A DNA stretch of 64,000 bases from Hymenobacter artigasi (GCF_012275535.1 NZ_JAAVTK010000007.1:220941-284940), one strand, 5' to 3'; shown: positions 33,056 through 41,337, counted from the first letter of the stretch. Notes: generated by a model not told the origin, from the sequence alone. Made by a program: numbers and translations.

Positions 33056-33687
33056 CCGGCATGCTGCAGGGTGGCGTGTTCGATGAGCAACTGCTGCACG
33101 GCCGGCAGCGCCCCCGCCGCAAATGCCTGGTGGGAGGAGAGCAGGAAGCTTGTGCCCTGCTGGGCGTGCTGGCGGGCCATCCACGTGCACAGCACCGGAA
33201 TAGCCGCCGCGTCCAGGGTGGTCAGTGGCTCGTCGAGCACGATGCAGGTGGGCTGGCCAAGAAAAGCGAGCACCAGCGACAGCTTCTTGAGCATGCCACT
33301 CGAATAGGTGCCGACCGGTTCGTGCACGTAGGCCGTCATGTGCAGGCCTTCCAGGTAGAAGTCCTCCTGGTGGGGTGGGCCGTTCTTGGCCGTTCGGAAC
33401 AGGTCAATCAGCTCGCGGCCGGTCAGGAATTCGGGAAATACGGGCTCGGCTTCGGCAAAATTGACGAGGCGGCGGTAGGCCACCGACTGCTTTTTAACGC
33501 TCAGTTGCCCCGCCAGCAGAATATCGCCCTCAAACGGCGTGATGCCGGCAATGGCGCGGAGCAGGGTACTCTTGCCCGAGCCATTGGCCCCCTGAATCCA
33601 GTAGGTGCCGGAGGCGAAGGCAAACGAATCGATGCGCAGCACCGCCCGCCCGCGGTAGGACTTGCTAAAATTCGTGAGTTGCAGCAT
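33052..33687 (-). CDS. ABC transporter ATP-binding subunit with unusual signature
   Basis: 211 residues. Walker A is GANGSGKST, Walker B CIVLDEPLTTLD, and the switch His is in LLSSHQAF. The signature motif reads YSSGMLKK instead of the usual LSGGQ, and the Q-loop region (VNFAEAEPVFPEFLTG) has Glu where Gln is expected. Both features occur in a branch of Bacteroidota exporters related to CcmA/NatA. The protein is short and has no C-terminal extension. It is coupled to the membrane subunit by a four-base overlap. Confidence 0.88.
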   Translation of the reverse strand: MLQLTNFSKSYRGRAVLRIDSFAFASGTYWIQGANGSGKSTLLRAIAGITPFEGDILLAGQLSVKKQSVAYRRLVNFAEAEPVFPEFLTGRELIDLFRTAKNGPPHQEDFYLEGLHMTAYVHEPVGTYSSGMLKKLSLVLAFLGQPTCIVLDEPLTTLDAAAIPVLCTWMARQHAQQGTSFLLSSHQAFAAGALPAVQQLLIEHATLQHAG

Positions 33688-33880
33688 TCATCAGCGGAAA
33701 AAAGTTAACGGCCGCCAGGCCGTCCGCCACGCCCGCCGCAAACCAGCAGCCAGCTGGCAAGCTTCGGGACCAGCCTTCTGCCCAACGCCAATCATCGTCG
33801 ATTATTGGCGCGATAGCGGCGCTTCGGCGGTACACACGCTGGCTAAGAACCTGCTTAAATTAGCGAAGAATACCGCTGGA

Positions 33881-33962
33881 ACGGTGTAGAGACGCATCTT
33901 TGCGTCTCATCGTTGAAGGAAATTGCCCAACGACAAGACGCAAAGATGCGTCTCTACACCGT
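33881..33962. repeat. Inverted repeat, GTGTAGAGACGCATCTTTGCGTC family
   Basis: ACGGTGTAGAGACGCATCTT at 33881 begins a 35-base arm mirrored at 33928-33962 with two mismatches around a 12-base loop. The arm itself contains the partial palindrome GACGCA...TGCGTC. It fills the divergent-free gap 33688-34031 between two leftward genes. The rest of that gap shows nothing I can name. Confidence 0.95.
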
Positions 33963-34031
33963 TTAAAATCAGAAGAATTAACGCAAACAGGAGCTTCTAA
34001 GCCTGACGTGGTTTTGGCTTGCTGCTCCGCA

Positions 34032-34679
34032 CTATCCTGCCTTGGTGCCGCAGCCGGGGCAGAATTTCTGTTCCGGTTTCAGCGCCTCGCCGCAGCTGGT
34101 GCAGTGGCGGGGCTGGGTTTGGGCGGTGGCCGGCGTGCCGCAGCTGGGGCAGAACTTCTGGCCGGGGGCCAGCTTGGTCTGGCAGCTCTGGCATTGCAGC
34201 AGCGGGTCGCGGTTCAGGAAATCGAGGTTTTTGGTGTAATCCTGCTCGCGCGTTTTGGTCCGGATTTGCTCGCTCGTGGCCTGGGCCTGCTGGGCGCGCA
34301 GCTCCTCCTGCTCGTCGGGGGCGCAGCTTTCGCAGAGGCCGGCGCTGTGGTTCCAGCAGGCATCGGGGCACACCCAGTGGCCGCAGCGGGTGCACTGCTT
34401 GAACTGCTGCTTGCCCTCGGCCACGGCCGTTTGCAGGGCATCGTCGTGGGCCTTACCGCCCACGGCCCGCTGAATGTGGTAAGCCGCGTTTTCGGCCCCG
34501 CCCAGCCCGCCAAACAGGCTGCTGGCCGCCTGCAGCAAGCTGCCCGCAATGCCAATGGCGTTGGGCTGAAACCGCGACATGTAGCCGTTGCGGCACTTAT
34601 CGCAATGAAATTTGAACTGGAAGCCCTTATCGGTGGAAAGGTCGTCGTAGTTGGCAACAAATTGTATCAGGGAGCTCAT
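34032..34679 (-). CDS. Multi-zinc-ribbon protein
   Basis: 215 residues from the ATG at 34677-34679. Four Cys clusters are visible: FHCDKCRNGYMSRF near the start (one CxxC, its mate perhaps lost), CTRCGHWVCPDACWNHSAGL with a later CESC, then CQSCQTKLAPGQKFCPSCG, and CTSCGEALKPEQKFCPGCG at the C-terminus. The last two are double zinc ribbons. Between clusters lies a Gly/Ala segment (IGIAGSLLQAASSLFGGLGG). Such proteins are often adaptors. The middle cluster plus 'YMSRF' is shared by hypothetical proteins elsewhere. No function is assigned. Confidence 0.8.
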   Translation of the reverse strand: MSSLIQFVANYDDLSTDKGFQFKFHCDKCRNGYMSRFQPNAIGIAGSLLQAASSLFGGLGGAENAAYHIQRAVGGKAHDDALQTAVAEGKQQFKQCTRCGHWVCPDACWNHSAGLCESCAPDEQEELRAQQAQATSEQIRTKTREQDYTKNLDFLNRDPLLQCQSCQTKLAPGQKFCPSCGTPATAQTQPRHCTSCGEALKPEQKFCPGCGTKAG

Positions 34680-34823
34680 GGGGCGATGGAGAGAAGTGAC
34701 GGGTAAAAGTAGCGTCAAATCCCAATATGATGATACTGCAGGACCCTGGCATGGTGCGGCGGTCCTGGCAGCTGCAGCCGCAGCATGGCCTCACTGCCGG
34801 CCGTTGTGCCTGTTCAGAAATGC

Positions 34824-34868
34824 AAAAAGCCTGTCGGCCAGAGCATCGCTCCGGCCGACAGGCTTTTT
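34824..34868. terminator. Hairpin with T-runs on both strands
   Basis: AAAAAGCCTGTCGGCC pairs with GGCCGACAGGCTTTTT. It lies just past the stop of the 34888 gene (leftward) and before the upstream region of the zinc-ribbon gene. Confidence 0.9.
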
Positions 34869-34887
34869 GCTTCGGAAAAAAATCGGA

Positions 34888-35487
34888 CTAGAACGTGAAG
34901 CGCAGGCTCACGGCCGCATCGTTGTAGAAGCCGGTGTAGCCGTGGAATACTTCAAAGAAGGGCTTGTAGTCGACGCCCACCACGAAGGGCAGGTCGGGCA
35001 GCTTGTATTCGAGGCCCAGAATCAGGTCGGCTCCGATGGCGAGGTACGTGGTTTCGTCGTAGTAATAACCGCCTTTGTTGCCTTTAAGGAAGTACACGTC
35101 GCCGTTGCGGCCGTTGTAGTAAAACCGGTCATCGGCAAAGTAGTAGCGGCCCTGGTAGGCTCCGGCGTGGAAGCCCGCGCCGTAGTAAAACTGCAGGCCC
35201 TTGGCATCGGGCACGCCAATGTGCTTTTCGCCCAGAATGGTGAGGCGGCCACCGTGTGCTTTGTACTCCGTCGTGAGCAGGGCCTCGATGGCCACGCCCT
35301 TGCCGCTGCCCAGAAAGTGCTTCAGCGTGAGTCCCGACGACCAGCCGCCACCGCGCAGGCCAATGCCCGTGCTATAGCCCGAACCGCTGCCACTGCCCCC
35401 GCCGCTGCTTTTTTTCTTCGATTGGGCGTTAGCGGCCAGGCCGGGTAACAGTAGTAGCAGAAATCCGGTAAGACGTAAATAATTCAT
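34888..35487 (-). CDS. Outer-membrane beta-barrel-type protein, paralogue of 11788-12270
   Basis: 199 residues from the ATG at 35485-35487. The signal peptide ends ANAQ and is followed by a Lys/Gly/Ser run (SKKKSSGGGSGSGSG). Barrel-like strands follow: GIGLRGGGWSSGLTLKHFLG, GRLTILGEKHIGVPD, LQFYYGAGFHAGAY, a Tyr-rich loop, and FVVGVDYKPFFEVF, ending VSLRFTF. Block order and several residues match the 160-residue protein at 11788. It has its own -7 motif and a terminator, so it is monocistronic. Confidence 0.78.
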   Translation of the reverse strand: MNYLRLTGFLLLLLPGLAANAQSKKKSSGGGSGSGSGYSTGIGLRGGGWSSGLTLKHFLGSGKGVAIEALLTTEYKAHGGRLTILGEKHIGVPDAKGLQFYYGAGFHAGAYQGRYYFADDRFYYNGRNGDVYFLKGNKGGYYYDETTYLAIGADLILGLEYKLPDLPFVVGVDYKPFFEVFHGYTGFYNDAAVSLRFTF

Positions 35488-35521
35488 GAAAAAACACTGT
35501 TTGGTAATGTTAAAAGTTGGA

Positions 35522-35529
35522 CAAAAGTA
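35522..35529 (-). promoter_or_regulatory. -7 promoter element TACTTTTG (reverse strand)
   Basis: Reverse complement of CAAAAGTA, a TAnnTTTG match 35 bases upstream of the ATG of the 34888 gene. Confidence 0.5.
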
Positions 35530-35580
35530 AGCAGTAAGGCGGGAAGCGCGCCACAGCCCGCAGGTAGCAGTCCAGAGCCA

Positions 35581-35658
35581 GGTGGTGCGACAAACTCCCC
35601 AGTGGGCTTGTTCAGACAGGCGTTCAGTGGTACGACGACCAACCAGTCGTCGCACCAC
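35581..35658. repeat. GTGGTGCGAC repeats forming a hairpin
   Basis: GTGGTACGACGAC at about 35627 pairs with GTCGTCGCACCAC ending near 35658 (one mismatch), and GGTGGTGCGAC occurs once more at 35581. The outer copy can pair with the right arm instead. This and the next hairpin occupy most of the gap 35488-35803. Confidence 0.7.
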
Positions 35659-35711
35659 TCCGTGTCAGGCCGCCGCCAGGCTGCGTAGCTGTCAGGTGCC
35701 GACCAGGTATA

Positions 35712-35751
35712 AACCGAAACGAGCGACCCACCAGGGCCGCTCGTTTCGGTT
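35712..35751. terminator. Hairpin after the spondin-type gene
   Basis: AACCGAAACGAGCG pairs with CGCTCGTTTCGGTT across a 12-base loop. It lies about 50 bases past the stop of the leftward spondin-type gene. There is no long T-run, so it may be a weak terminator. Confidence 0.55.
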
Positions 35752-35803
35752 GCAACGCGATGGTGCGGCGGGCACAATTGCCGGCACTCCGGTTGGCTTT
35801 GGG

Positions 35804-36490
35804 TTATTTGATGCGCTCCAGGAGCCAGGTGCCCAGCGGCGGGCCGTCGGGCGCGGAGCCGGTGGCGGGCGGCAGCCGCAGCGGGGCTACCACGCCGGCC
35901 GGCAGGGTGGCCTGGTCGGGGGCAGTGAAGCTGGGGCCGCTGTCGGTGCCGGCGTCGTAGGCACGGGCGGGCACCCGGCGCTGGGCCACCCATTGGCCGT
36001 TGGCATCGAGCAGGTTTTCATCTTCCACGGCCGCAAACCAGTCCGGGCTCGGCGCAATCATCGTCACCAGGCTCAGGCGGGGGTGGGCGGCGTCGAGGCG
36101 AATGGTGTCGGCCACCATCCCCGGCGAGTTGATGACGCGCCCCTCCAACATTCGGAAAGCTGCGCCACTGCTTACCAAGGCCGTTATTTCGGCCCGCAAC
36201 GCGGTATTGTTGCCGCGCTCAGCCATATCCCTAATGCCGGTACTGGCCAGCTGGCCGGGCCGGAACAGCAGCCCATCGGCCCGGTGCGAAGCCCCGATAA
36301 CTGCCGAAAAATGCGCCCCGGCCGGGAAGTTGGCGTGCGTGTCGGCGCTCCAGGTGGCTTCGAACGTGACGCGGTATAGGGCCGGCCCAACGGTTGGGGC
36401 GGGGGGCTGCTCGGCCGGGCTGGTGTTGGTGCAGGCTGCCAGCCCAAGCATGGCGGGCCACAGGCCCAGGCGATGGAGTGAACGAGGCAT
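35804..36490 (-). CDS. Spondin_N-domain lipoprotein
   Basis: 228 residues from the ATG at 36488-36490. MPRSLHRLGLWPAMLGLAAC is a lipoprotein signal with Cys20. The domain begins YRVTFEATWSADTHANFPAG, with AHFSAVIGASHRADGLLF, ASTGIRDMAERGNN and LVTMIAPSPDWFAAVED following. This is the layout of the spondin N-terminal (PF06468) domain, best known from animal extracellular-matrix proteins and present in some marine and soil bacteria. Acidic residues near the MIAPSPDWF block bind calcium in the animal domain. Function in bacteria is unclear. It precedes a peroxiredoxin-like gene on the same strand. Confidence 0.85.
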   Translation of the reverse strand: MPRSLHRLGLWPAMLGLAACTNTSPAEQPPAPTVGPALYRVTFEATWSADTHANFPAGAHFSAVIGASHRADGLLFRPGQLASTGIRDMAERGNNTALRAEITALVSSGAAFRMLEGRVINSPGMVADTIRLDAAHPRLSLVTMIAPSPDWFAAVEDENLLDANGQWVAQRRVPARAYDAGTDSGPSFTAPDQATLPAGVVAPLRLPPATGSAPDGPPLGTWLLERIK

Positions 36491-36521
36491 GGCGCGAAAA
36501 AACGGGATTAGACGAGTGGAA

Positions 36522-37127
36522 TTACAGCGCCTGGGCCACCTGCCGCACGCTGGTGCGGTGGCGGTAATCGGTATTGAAGTAGGCAAACTTGATTTTGCCA
36601 TCCTGGCCGATGACGTAGGTGGCGGGCACGGGCAGAATGTTCTGGTCGAGCCCATTGGCCTTTTTCAGGTCGACGCCAAAGCCCAGGTACTTTTTCGCCG
36701 TGGCATCGTCCACCACAAAGGCCGTTTTATAGGCCTTCATAATGGTCAGGTTCTGGTCATGTACGATGGGGAACGACGCCTTGGTTTTGGCCACCGTCTG
36801 GTCGATGTTAGCCGGCGTTTCGGGCGTTATCACCACCACTTGCGCGCCCTTGGCCGTGAGTACCTGCAGCGAATCCTGCAGCTGGCTCAGCTCCTTGTTG
36901 CAGTACGGGCACCACTGCCCACGGTAGAAATACAGCACCACGGGACCCTTTTTCAAGAGCTGGCGCAGCTCCACTGGCCGGCCGGCGGCATCCTGGCCTT
37001 TAAAAGCCGGAGCAGTGCTACCCACCGCCAGGGCCGAGGCCGTGAGTGATGGAGCGGGGGCAGTTTGGGCCAGCGCCGGAGCGGCCAGCACTGCCAGCGC
37101 GCCGGTAAGGTTCAAAAAGGACTTCAT
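36522..37127 (-). CDS. Secreted peroxiredoxin-like (AhpC/TSA) protein
   Basis: 201 residues. The signal peptide ends APALAQ. The thioredoxin fold carries the active site FYRGQWCPYCNKEL, with a CxxC that is typical of the peroxiredoxin-like 'PrxL'/AhpC-TSA group. VVVITPETP and PVPATYVIGQDGKIKFAYFN (cis-Pro region) complete it. The C-terminus has YRHRTSVRQVAQAL. It probably reduces peroxides or disulfides in the periplasm. Its stop is 31 bases upstream of the spondin-type gene, so both may share a transcript. Confidence 0.88.
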   Translation of the reverse strand: MKSFLNLTGALAVLAAPALAQTAPAPSLTASALAVGSTAPAFKGQDAAGRPVELRQLLKKGPVVLYFYRGQWCPYCNKELSQLQDSLQVLTAKGAQVVVITPETPANIDQTVAKTKASFPIVHDQNLTIMKAYKTAFVVDDATAKKYLGFGVDLKKANGLDQNILPVPATYVIGQDGKIKFAYFNTDYRHRTSVRQVAQAL

Positions 37128-37397
37128 GAGCTTGGGGAAATAACGAATAGTTGCGGGGCCAGACGGCCACCCGCTGCTACCCTTACACCCGGGTTCGCTT
37201 TTTGTTCAGCGCCCCTTACCCACGGTATCGGTCAGGAAAAAACCAGCGGCTACTTCGGCCAGAGCAACCCGCGCCGAAGTGGCCGCCAATGCAGCAGATA
37301 GCAGCAGCGCGCCCCACTGGCAGCTGGCAGTGTGCTGTTGCGGCAGGTAGCAATTTTTACGGCAGGTTCTTAAAGCGGTTTTCAGATTCGTGTACAC

Positions 37398-37484
37398 GTA
37401 GCGCGAACTTTGTAGTTCGCGTCCCCGCGCCGTGTCAACGATTCACTAACGGCGCGGGGACGCGAACTACAAAGTTCGCGCTAC
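37398..37484. repeat. Perfect 36-bp inverted repeat, GTAGCGCGAACTTTGTAGTTCGCG family
   Basis: GTAGCGCGAACTTTGTAGTT opens a 36-base arm (37398-37433) perfectly mirrored at 37449-37484 around a 15-base loop. Inside the arm CGCGAAC-TTTGTA-GTTCGCG is itself a hairpin, so each arm can fold alone. The rest of the gap 37128-37544 shows no gene; a short reverse-strand ORF there lacks coding character. Confidence 0.95.
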
Positions 37485-37544
37485 TGCCTGCTGGCCTCCT
37501 AAGCTGTACACAAACCCGAAAACTGCTCTAGGTTGTCCCAGCTG

Positions 37545-38195
37545 TTAGTCCCGGGCCAGCTCGTCGGAGAGATGCACGCGCACACCCCCGCCGTCATCCC
37601 CGGCGGCGTGGAGCATGGCGGCGGCCACCGTAGCCCCGGTCACGGGGCGGTACTTCAGCAGCGGGCCGCGCAGCAGCGGGCTCACCAGCCGTAGCGCTAC
37701 GGCCCCCAGGCGCTCGCCCAGGCGGGGCTGCGCCCGCTCGCCCAGCAGCAGCGAAGGCCGGAAAATATGAATGGCCCGGAAAGGCGTCTGGCGCACGGCG
37801 GCTTCCATTTCGCCCTTCACCCGGCTGTAGTAGATGGAGCTTTCGGCATCGGCCCCCATGCTGGATACCACCATGAACTGCGCGGCAAAGTTGCTGGCCG
37901 CCAGCGCTGCCAGCTGCACCACGTACAGGAAATCGACTTTGAAAAATGCCTCCTTCGAGCCCGCCTGCTTCATGGTGGTACCCAGGCAGCAGTACACGTC
38001 GTCGGCGATGAGCTTGAGGCGCACCTCATCCAGCTTGTCCAGCTCCGTGACCACCTGCACCAGCTTGGGATGGATGGTGGGCACGGCCTTGCGGCCCACC
38101 ACAATTACCTTGGTGTAGCGGTCCGAAGCCAGCAGCAGCGGCAGCAATTGCGAACCAATGAGGCCCGTGGCCCCGGCGAGTAAAGCAGTTTTCAT
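37545..38195 (-). CDS. NAD(P)-binding Rossmann protein (HTATIP2/NmrA-like)
   Basis: 216 residues from the ATG at 38193-38195; the longer frame runs into the upstream repeat. MKTALLAGATGLIGSQLLPL is the dinucleotide-binding loop (GATGLIG). DDVYCCLGTTMKQAGSKEAF, the atypical short-chain motif MVVSSMGAD with SSIYYSRVKGEME (Tyr-x-x-x-Lys), and IFRPSLLLGER follow. This matches the small oxidoreductase/HTATIP2-like branch. The substrate is unknown. A 272-base inverted repeat separates it from the CvfB-like gene upstream on the same strand. Confidence 0.87.
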   Translation of the reverse strand: MKTALLAGATGLIGSQLLPLLLASDRYTKVIVVGRKAVPTIHPKLVQVVTELDKLDEVRLKLIADDVYCCLGTTMKQAGSKEAFFKVDFLYVVQLAALAASNFAAQFMVVSSMGADAESSIYYSRVKGEMEAAVRQTPFRAIHIFRPSLLLGERAQPRLGERLGAVALRLVSPLLRGPLLKYRPVTGATVAAAMLHAAGDDGGGVRVHLSDELARD

Positions 38196-38208
38196 AGATG
38201 GGATGGCA

Positions 38209-38480
38209 AACTCCCCTCCTTGGATAAGGAGGGGATGTTTTCGCGCAGCGAAAACGGGGGTGGTTGGATTCGTTGAACGACAGCCGAACGACGATGGTAG
38301 AACGGGTATTTCGGGCGCGGGTTGAAGCAAAGGCCATAAGGCCAACGCCAGGAAATTCGGGCAGCTTTGTGCAGACCTTGTTCAGGTTTCGTTCTGCCTC
38401 GTTCAGGCATCGTTCAACGAATCGAACCACCCCCGTTTTTGCTACGCAAAAACTCCCCTCCTTATCCAAGGAGGGGAGTT
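38209..38480. repeat. Very long inverted repeat, AACTCCCCTCCTTGGATAAGG family
   Basis: AACTCCCCTCCTTGGATAAG opens a 72-base arm (38209-38280) that runs through GTTTTCGCGCAGCG, AAAACGGGGGTGGTTGG and ATTCGTTGAACGA. The arm at 38410-38480 is its reverse complement with a few changes. The loop is about 130 bases and contains more GTTCNGG repeats. It is related to 20500-20734. It ends 11 bases before the stop codon of the CvfB-like gene. Confidence 0.92.
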
Positions 38481-38490
38481 AGTCGTTCTA

Positions 38491-39327
38491 CTACTTCAGC
38501 ACCGTTGCTTCGGGCTCCAGCAGCACCAGTCCCTGCCGGAACAGCGCCCCCAGGGCCTTTTTAAATACCTTTTTGCTCATGCCCACGCGGCGGTACACGT
38601 CCTCGGCCAGGCTCTTGTCGCCCAGCGGCAGGCGGCCGCCCGGCGCGGCCTGAATGGCTTTGAGCAGCGTATCCGTCGCCGATTCCACCTCGCCGTAGCC
38701 TTCCTTTTGCAGGCGCACGTCGAGCTTGCCATCGGCCCGCACTTGGCGCAGGAAGCCGGATAGCTGCTCGCCCAGGCGCAGGGGGCGGAATACTTCGTTG
38801 TGAAACAGCAGCCCCTGATGCGTGCCGTTCACAATGATGGGGTAGCCCAGCTCGGTTTCGTCGGCCACCATGATGCTCACTGCGTCGCCGGGCTCGCCCC
38901 GAAAAGGCTCGTTGCTGATGAACTGCTTCCACTTGGTGGAAGCCACGAGGCGGTCGCTTTCCTCGTCGAGGTACACGTACACGAATACCCGCTCGCCGGT
39001 GCGCAGGTCGCGCCGCTGGTTGCGGAAGGGCAGGAGCAGGTCTTTCTCCAGGCCCCACTCCAGGAAGGCGCCGGCCGGGCCGTGGTCCTTCACCATGAGG
39101 CCGGCGTAGGAGTTCACCAGCGCCAGGGGCCGCAGGTTGGTGGCAATGAGGCGGTCTTCGGAGTCGCGGTACACGAACACGCGCACGATGTCGCCCACGC
39201 GGGTGCCGGCCTCCACGTACTTTTCGGGCAGCAGCAGGTCGCCGTCGTCGGAGGTGAGGTAGAGGCCGATGCTGGTTTCGCGGGCTACTTCGAGGTCGTT
39301 GTAATCGCCGAGGAGGAGGCTGGCCAT
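38491..39327 (-). CDS. CvfB-like S1-type RNA-binding protein
   Basis: 278 residues from the ATG at 39325-39327. Three S1-type OB-fold segments can be seen: LLLPEKYVEAGTRVGDIVRV with VFVYRDSEDRLIATN, LLLPFRNQRRDLRTGERVFV with YVYLDEESDRLVAST, and a third around GYPIIVNGTHQGLLFHNEVF. A C-terminal winged helix (LPLGDKSLAEDVYRRVGMS, KKVFKKALGALFRQGLV) follows. This is the CvfB/YitL layout, a global post-transcriptional regulator in Firmicutes. It is divergent from the OmpA-like gene. The 300-base gap 39328-39627 shows no further gene. Confidence 0.9.
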   Translation of the reverse strand: MASLLLGDYNDLEVARETSIGLYLTSDDGDLLLPEKYVEAGTRVGDIVRVFVYRDSEDRLIATNLRPLALVNSYAGLMVKDHGPAGAFLEWGLEKDLLLPFRNQRRDLRTGERVFVYVYLDEESDRLVASTKWKQFISNEPFRGEPGDAVSIMVADETELGYPIIVNGTHQGLLFHNEVFRPLRLGEQLSGFLRQVRADGKLDVRLQKEGYGEVESATDTLLKAIQAAPGGRLPLGDKSLAEDVYRRVGMSKKVFKKALGALFRQGLVLLEPEATVLK

Positions 39328-39627
39328 AGGGGGTAATCTTAAGGGGTGAAGGGGCAAAGGTCGGGAGGAAATGAATTTGAGGCGGCTGCAGCCATTGTTG
39401 CGCTGCTGATTACGCCCCCCGCGCCCCCCCAGCTGCCCGCCGCAGCTCCAAAAAAACGCCGATAATACCGTTTCATTCTCAGGCGGGTGGGCCAATTCGA
39501 GCCGCTGGAGGGCAATTAATCTATAACCTTATATAATTCGTAGGGTATAGCAGGTAGCTACGCGTGTGGCCCGGCGTGCTGCTTTTTCGCGCTTTCGGGG
39601 CCTTTCTCTATCCTAAAACCCTCCCAT

Positions 39628-41079
39628 ATGAGACACCTTTTAACAACTCTTCAAGCCGTTGCCATCGTGGGGCTGGTCGCCTCGCACGGCCACGCCCAAA
39701 CGGCCGACCGCAAAACGGCCGTCAGCCTCTTCGGCAGTGCTTACCAGTACAAAGGCAGCCTGGGCGAAGACTTCTGGAAATGGGACCGCAACGCCTACGG
39801 CCCCGGCTTTGGCATCAACCGCTACCTTACCCCGGGCCTCGACCTGAGCCTGCAGGGCAGCTACGTGGAGCTGAAAGGTACCCAGAGTGCCGCCACTTAC
39901 TTCAGCACCAACGTGGTGAATGCCAATCTGGCCCTCAAGCTGAAGCTGAATAACGGCTGGACCCTGAAGGAAGACGCCCGCGTGCAGCCCTACCTGCTGG
40001 CCGCCCCCGGCTACGTGTACATGAGCCGCGAAGGCAAGGTGCGCGGCCTGAGCGTGAACGAAAACAAGTCGTACTTCGACCTGTTCGGGGCCGCTGGTAT
40101 CAACTTCCGGCTTTCTGATGCGGTGGGCGTGTTCGTTCAGACCGGCCAGCACATTCCCCTCAATGCCAACATCGACGGCGAGCCCATCCGCGACTCCGAC
40201 AAGTTCGATGACCGGTACCTGCAGCACACCGTGGGCCTCACCATTGCCTTCGGTAAAGCCAAGGACACCGACGGCGACGGCGTGCCCGACCGCAAGGACA
40301 AATGCCCCAACACGCCCGCCGGCGTGGCCGTAGACCCCACCGGCTGCCCCCTCGACCGCGACGCCGACGGCGTGCCCGACTACCAGGACAAGTGCCCCGA
40401 TGAGAAAGGCCTCGCCACCCTCGAAGGCTGCCCCGACCGCGACGGCGATGGCGTGCGCGACAGCGAAGATGCCTGCCCCGATACCCCCGGCAAGGCCGAG
40501 CTGAAAGGCTGCCCCGACGCCGACAATGACGGCGTGCGCGACCAAGATGACAAGTGCCCCGACACCCCCGCCGGCACCCGCGTAGATGCCAACGGCTGCC
40601 CGCTGGTGCTCGACCAGGACCGCGACGGCGTGCTCGACAACGTGGACAAATGCCCCGACACCCCCGCCGGTGCCCGCGTCGATTCGGTAGGCTGCCCACT
40701 GGCCATCGACCCCAGCTTGCTGAAACTGCAGGTGCCCATCCGGTTCCGCACCAACAGCACGGTTATCGAGCGCAACTCGTACCCCACGGCCAACCGCATT
40801 TCGCAAGCCATGAAAACCCACCCGGACTATCAGCTGCGCATTATCGGCCACGCCGACAGCCGCGGTACCGACGAGTACAACCAGGGCCTCTCGCTGCGTC
40901 GTGCCGAAGCCGTGAAACGCTACTTCACCAACAAGGGTGTCGAGTCCAGCCGCATCATCACCGAAGGCCGGGGTGAGAGCGAGCCAGCGGCACCCAACAC
41001 CACCCCCGCCGGCATGACGAAAAACCGCCGGGTCGAATTCCGATTCGAGTTCATTCCCGTTCCCGCGCCCGTGCTCTAA
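39628..41079 (+). CDS. OmpA-family protein with thrombospondin type 3 repeats
   Basis: 483 residues. The signal peptide ends GHAQ. An N-terminal eight-strand barrel (residues about 25-205) with aromatic strands leads to five calcium-binding type 3 repeats of the form DxDGDGVPDxxDxCPxTP (about 210-345), each with a Cys pair. The C-terminal OmpA domain has NSYPTANRISQAM, IIGHADSRGTDEYNQGLSLR and SRIITEGRGESEP, the peptidoglycan-binding signature. It ties the outer membrane to the cell wall. A strong terminator follows. One of the larger single-gene units in the window. Confidence 0.95.
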   Translation: MRHLLTTLQAVAIVGLVASHGHAQTADRKTAVSLFGSAYQYKGSLGEDFWKWDRNAYGPGFGINRYLTPGLDLSLQGSYVELKGTQSAATYFSTNVVNANLALKLKLNNGWTLKEDARVQPYLLAAPGYVYMSREGKVRGLSVNENKSYFDLFGAAGINFRLSDAVGVFVQTGQHIPLNANIDGEPIRDSDKFDDRYLQHTVGLTIAFGKAKDTDGDGVPDRKDKCPNTPAGVAVDPTGCPLDRDADGVPDYQDKCPDEKGLATLEGCPDRDGDGVRDSEDACPDTPGKAELKGCPDADNDGVRDQDDKCPDTPAGTRVDANGCPLVLDQDRDGVLDNVDKCPDTPAGARVDSVGCPLAIDPSLLKLQVPIRFRTNSTVIERNSYPTANRISQAMKTHPDYQLRIIGHADSRGTDEYNQGLSLRRAEAVKRYFTNKGVESSRIITEGRGESEPAAPNTTPAGMTKNRRVEFRFEFIPVPAPVL

Positions 41080-41098
41080 GCATTGGCCCGGAAACGAT

Positions 41099-41137
41099 AA
41101 AAAAGAGCCCCACCGCATTGGTGGGGCTCTTTTTTTG
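41099..41137 (+). terminator. Rho-independent terminator after the OmpA-like gene
   Basis: GAGCCCCACC pairs with GGTGGGGCTC, preceded by AAAAAA and followed by TTTTTTTT, 20 bases past the stop. Confidence 0.92.
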
Positions 41138-41236
41138 TGTTCTCGGAATGGCGTTTCAGGGGCTTTTTCGCAAGTAGCCAGCACGGCGCAGCGACGCATC
41201 TTCGCGATTCCTATGGTTCTGGGCAGAGGTAAGCGT

Positions 41237-41337
41237 TGCTCCGGTCCGACCGCCCTAGGCGGTCTGACCGGTTGTCGTCAGGGCGAAATCGCTGTGCTTC
41301 AACCGGTCAGACTGCCCAGGGCGGTCGAACCAGCAGG
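41237..41337. repeat. Imperfect inverted repeat, GACCGCCCTAGGCGGTCTGACC family
   Basis: CGACCGCCCTAGGCGGTCTG with ACCGGTTG on the left is answered by CAACCGGTCAGACTGCCCAG and GGCGGTCGAACC on the right. Arms are about 36 bases with several changes around about 25 bases. The left arm contains the palindrome CCGCCTAGGGCGG in near-perfect form. It is the only element in the gap 41080-41415 besides the terminator. Confidence 0.8.

Noticed and set aside
37206..37397. 63-codon reverse ORF in the 37128-37544 gap
   Set aside because: No export signal, no conserved pattern and poor codon bias; it abuts a palindrome.
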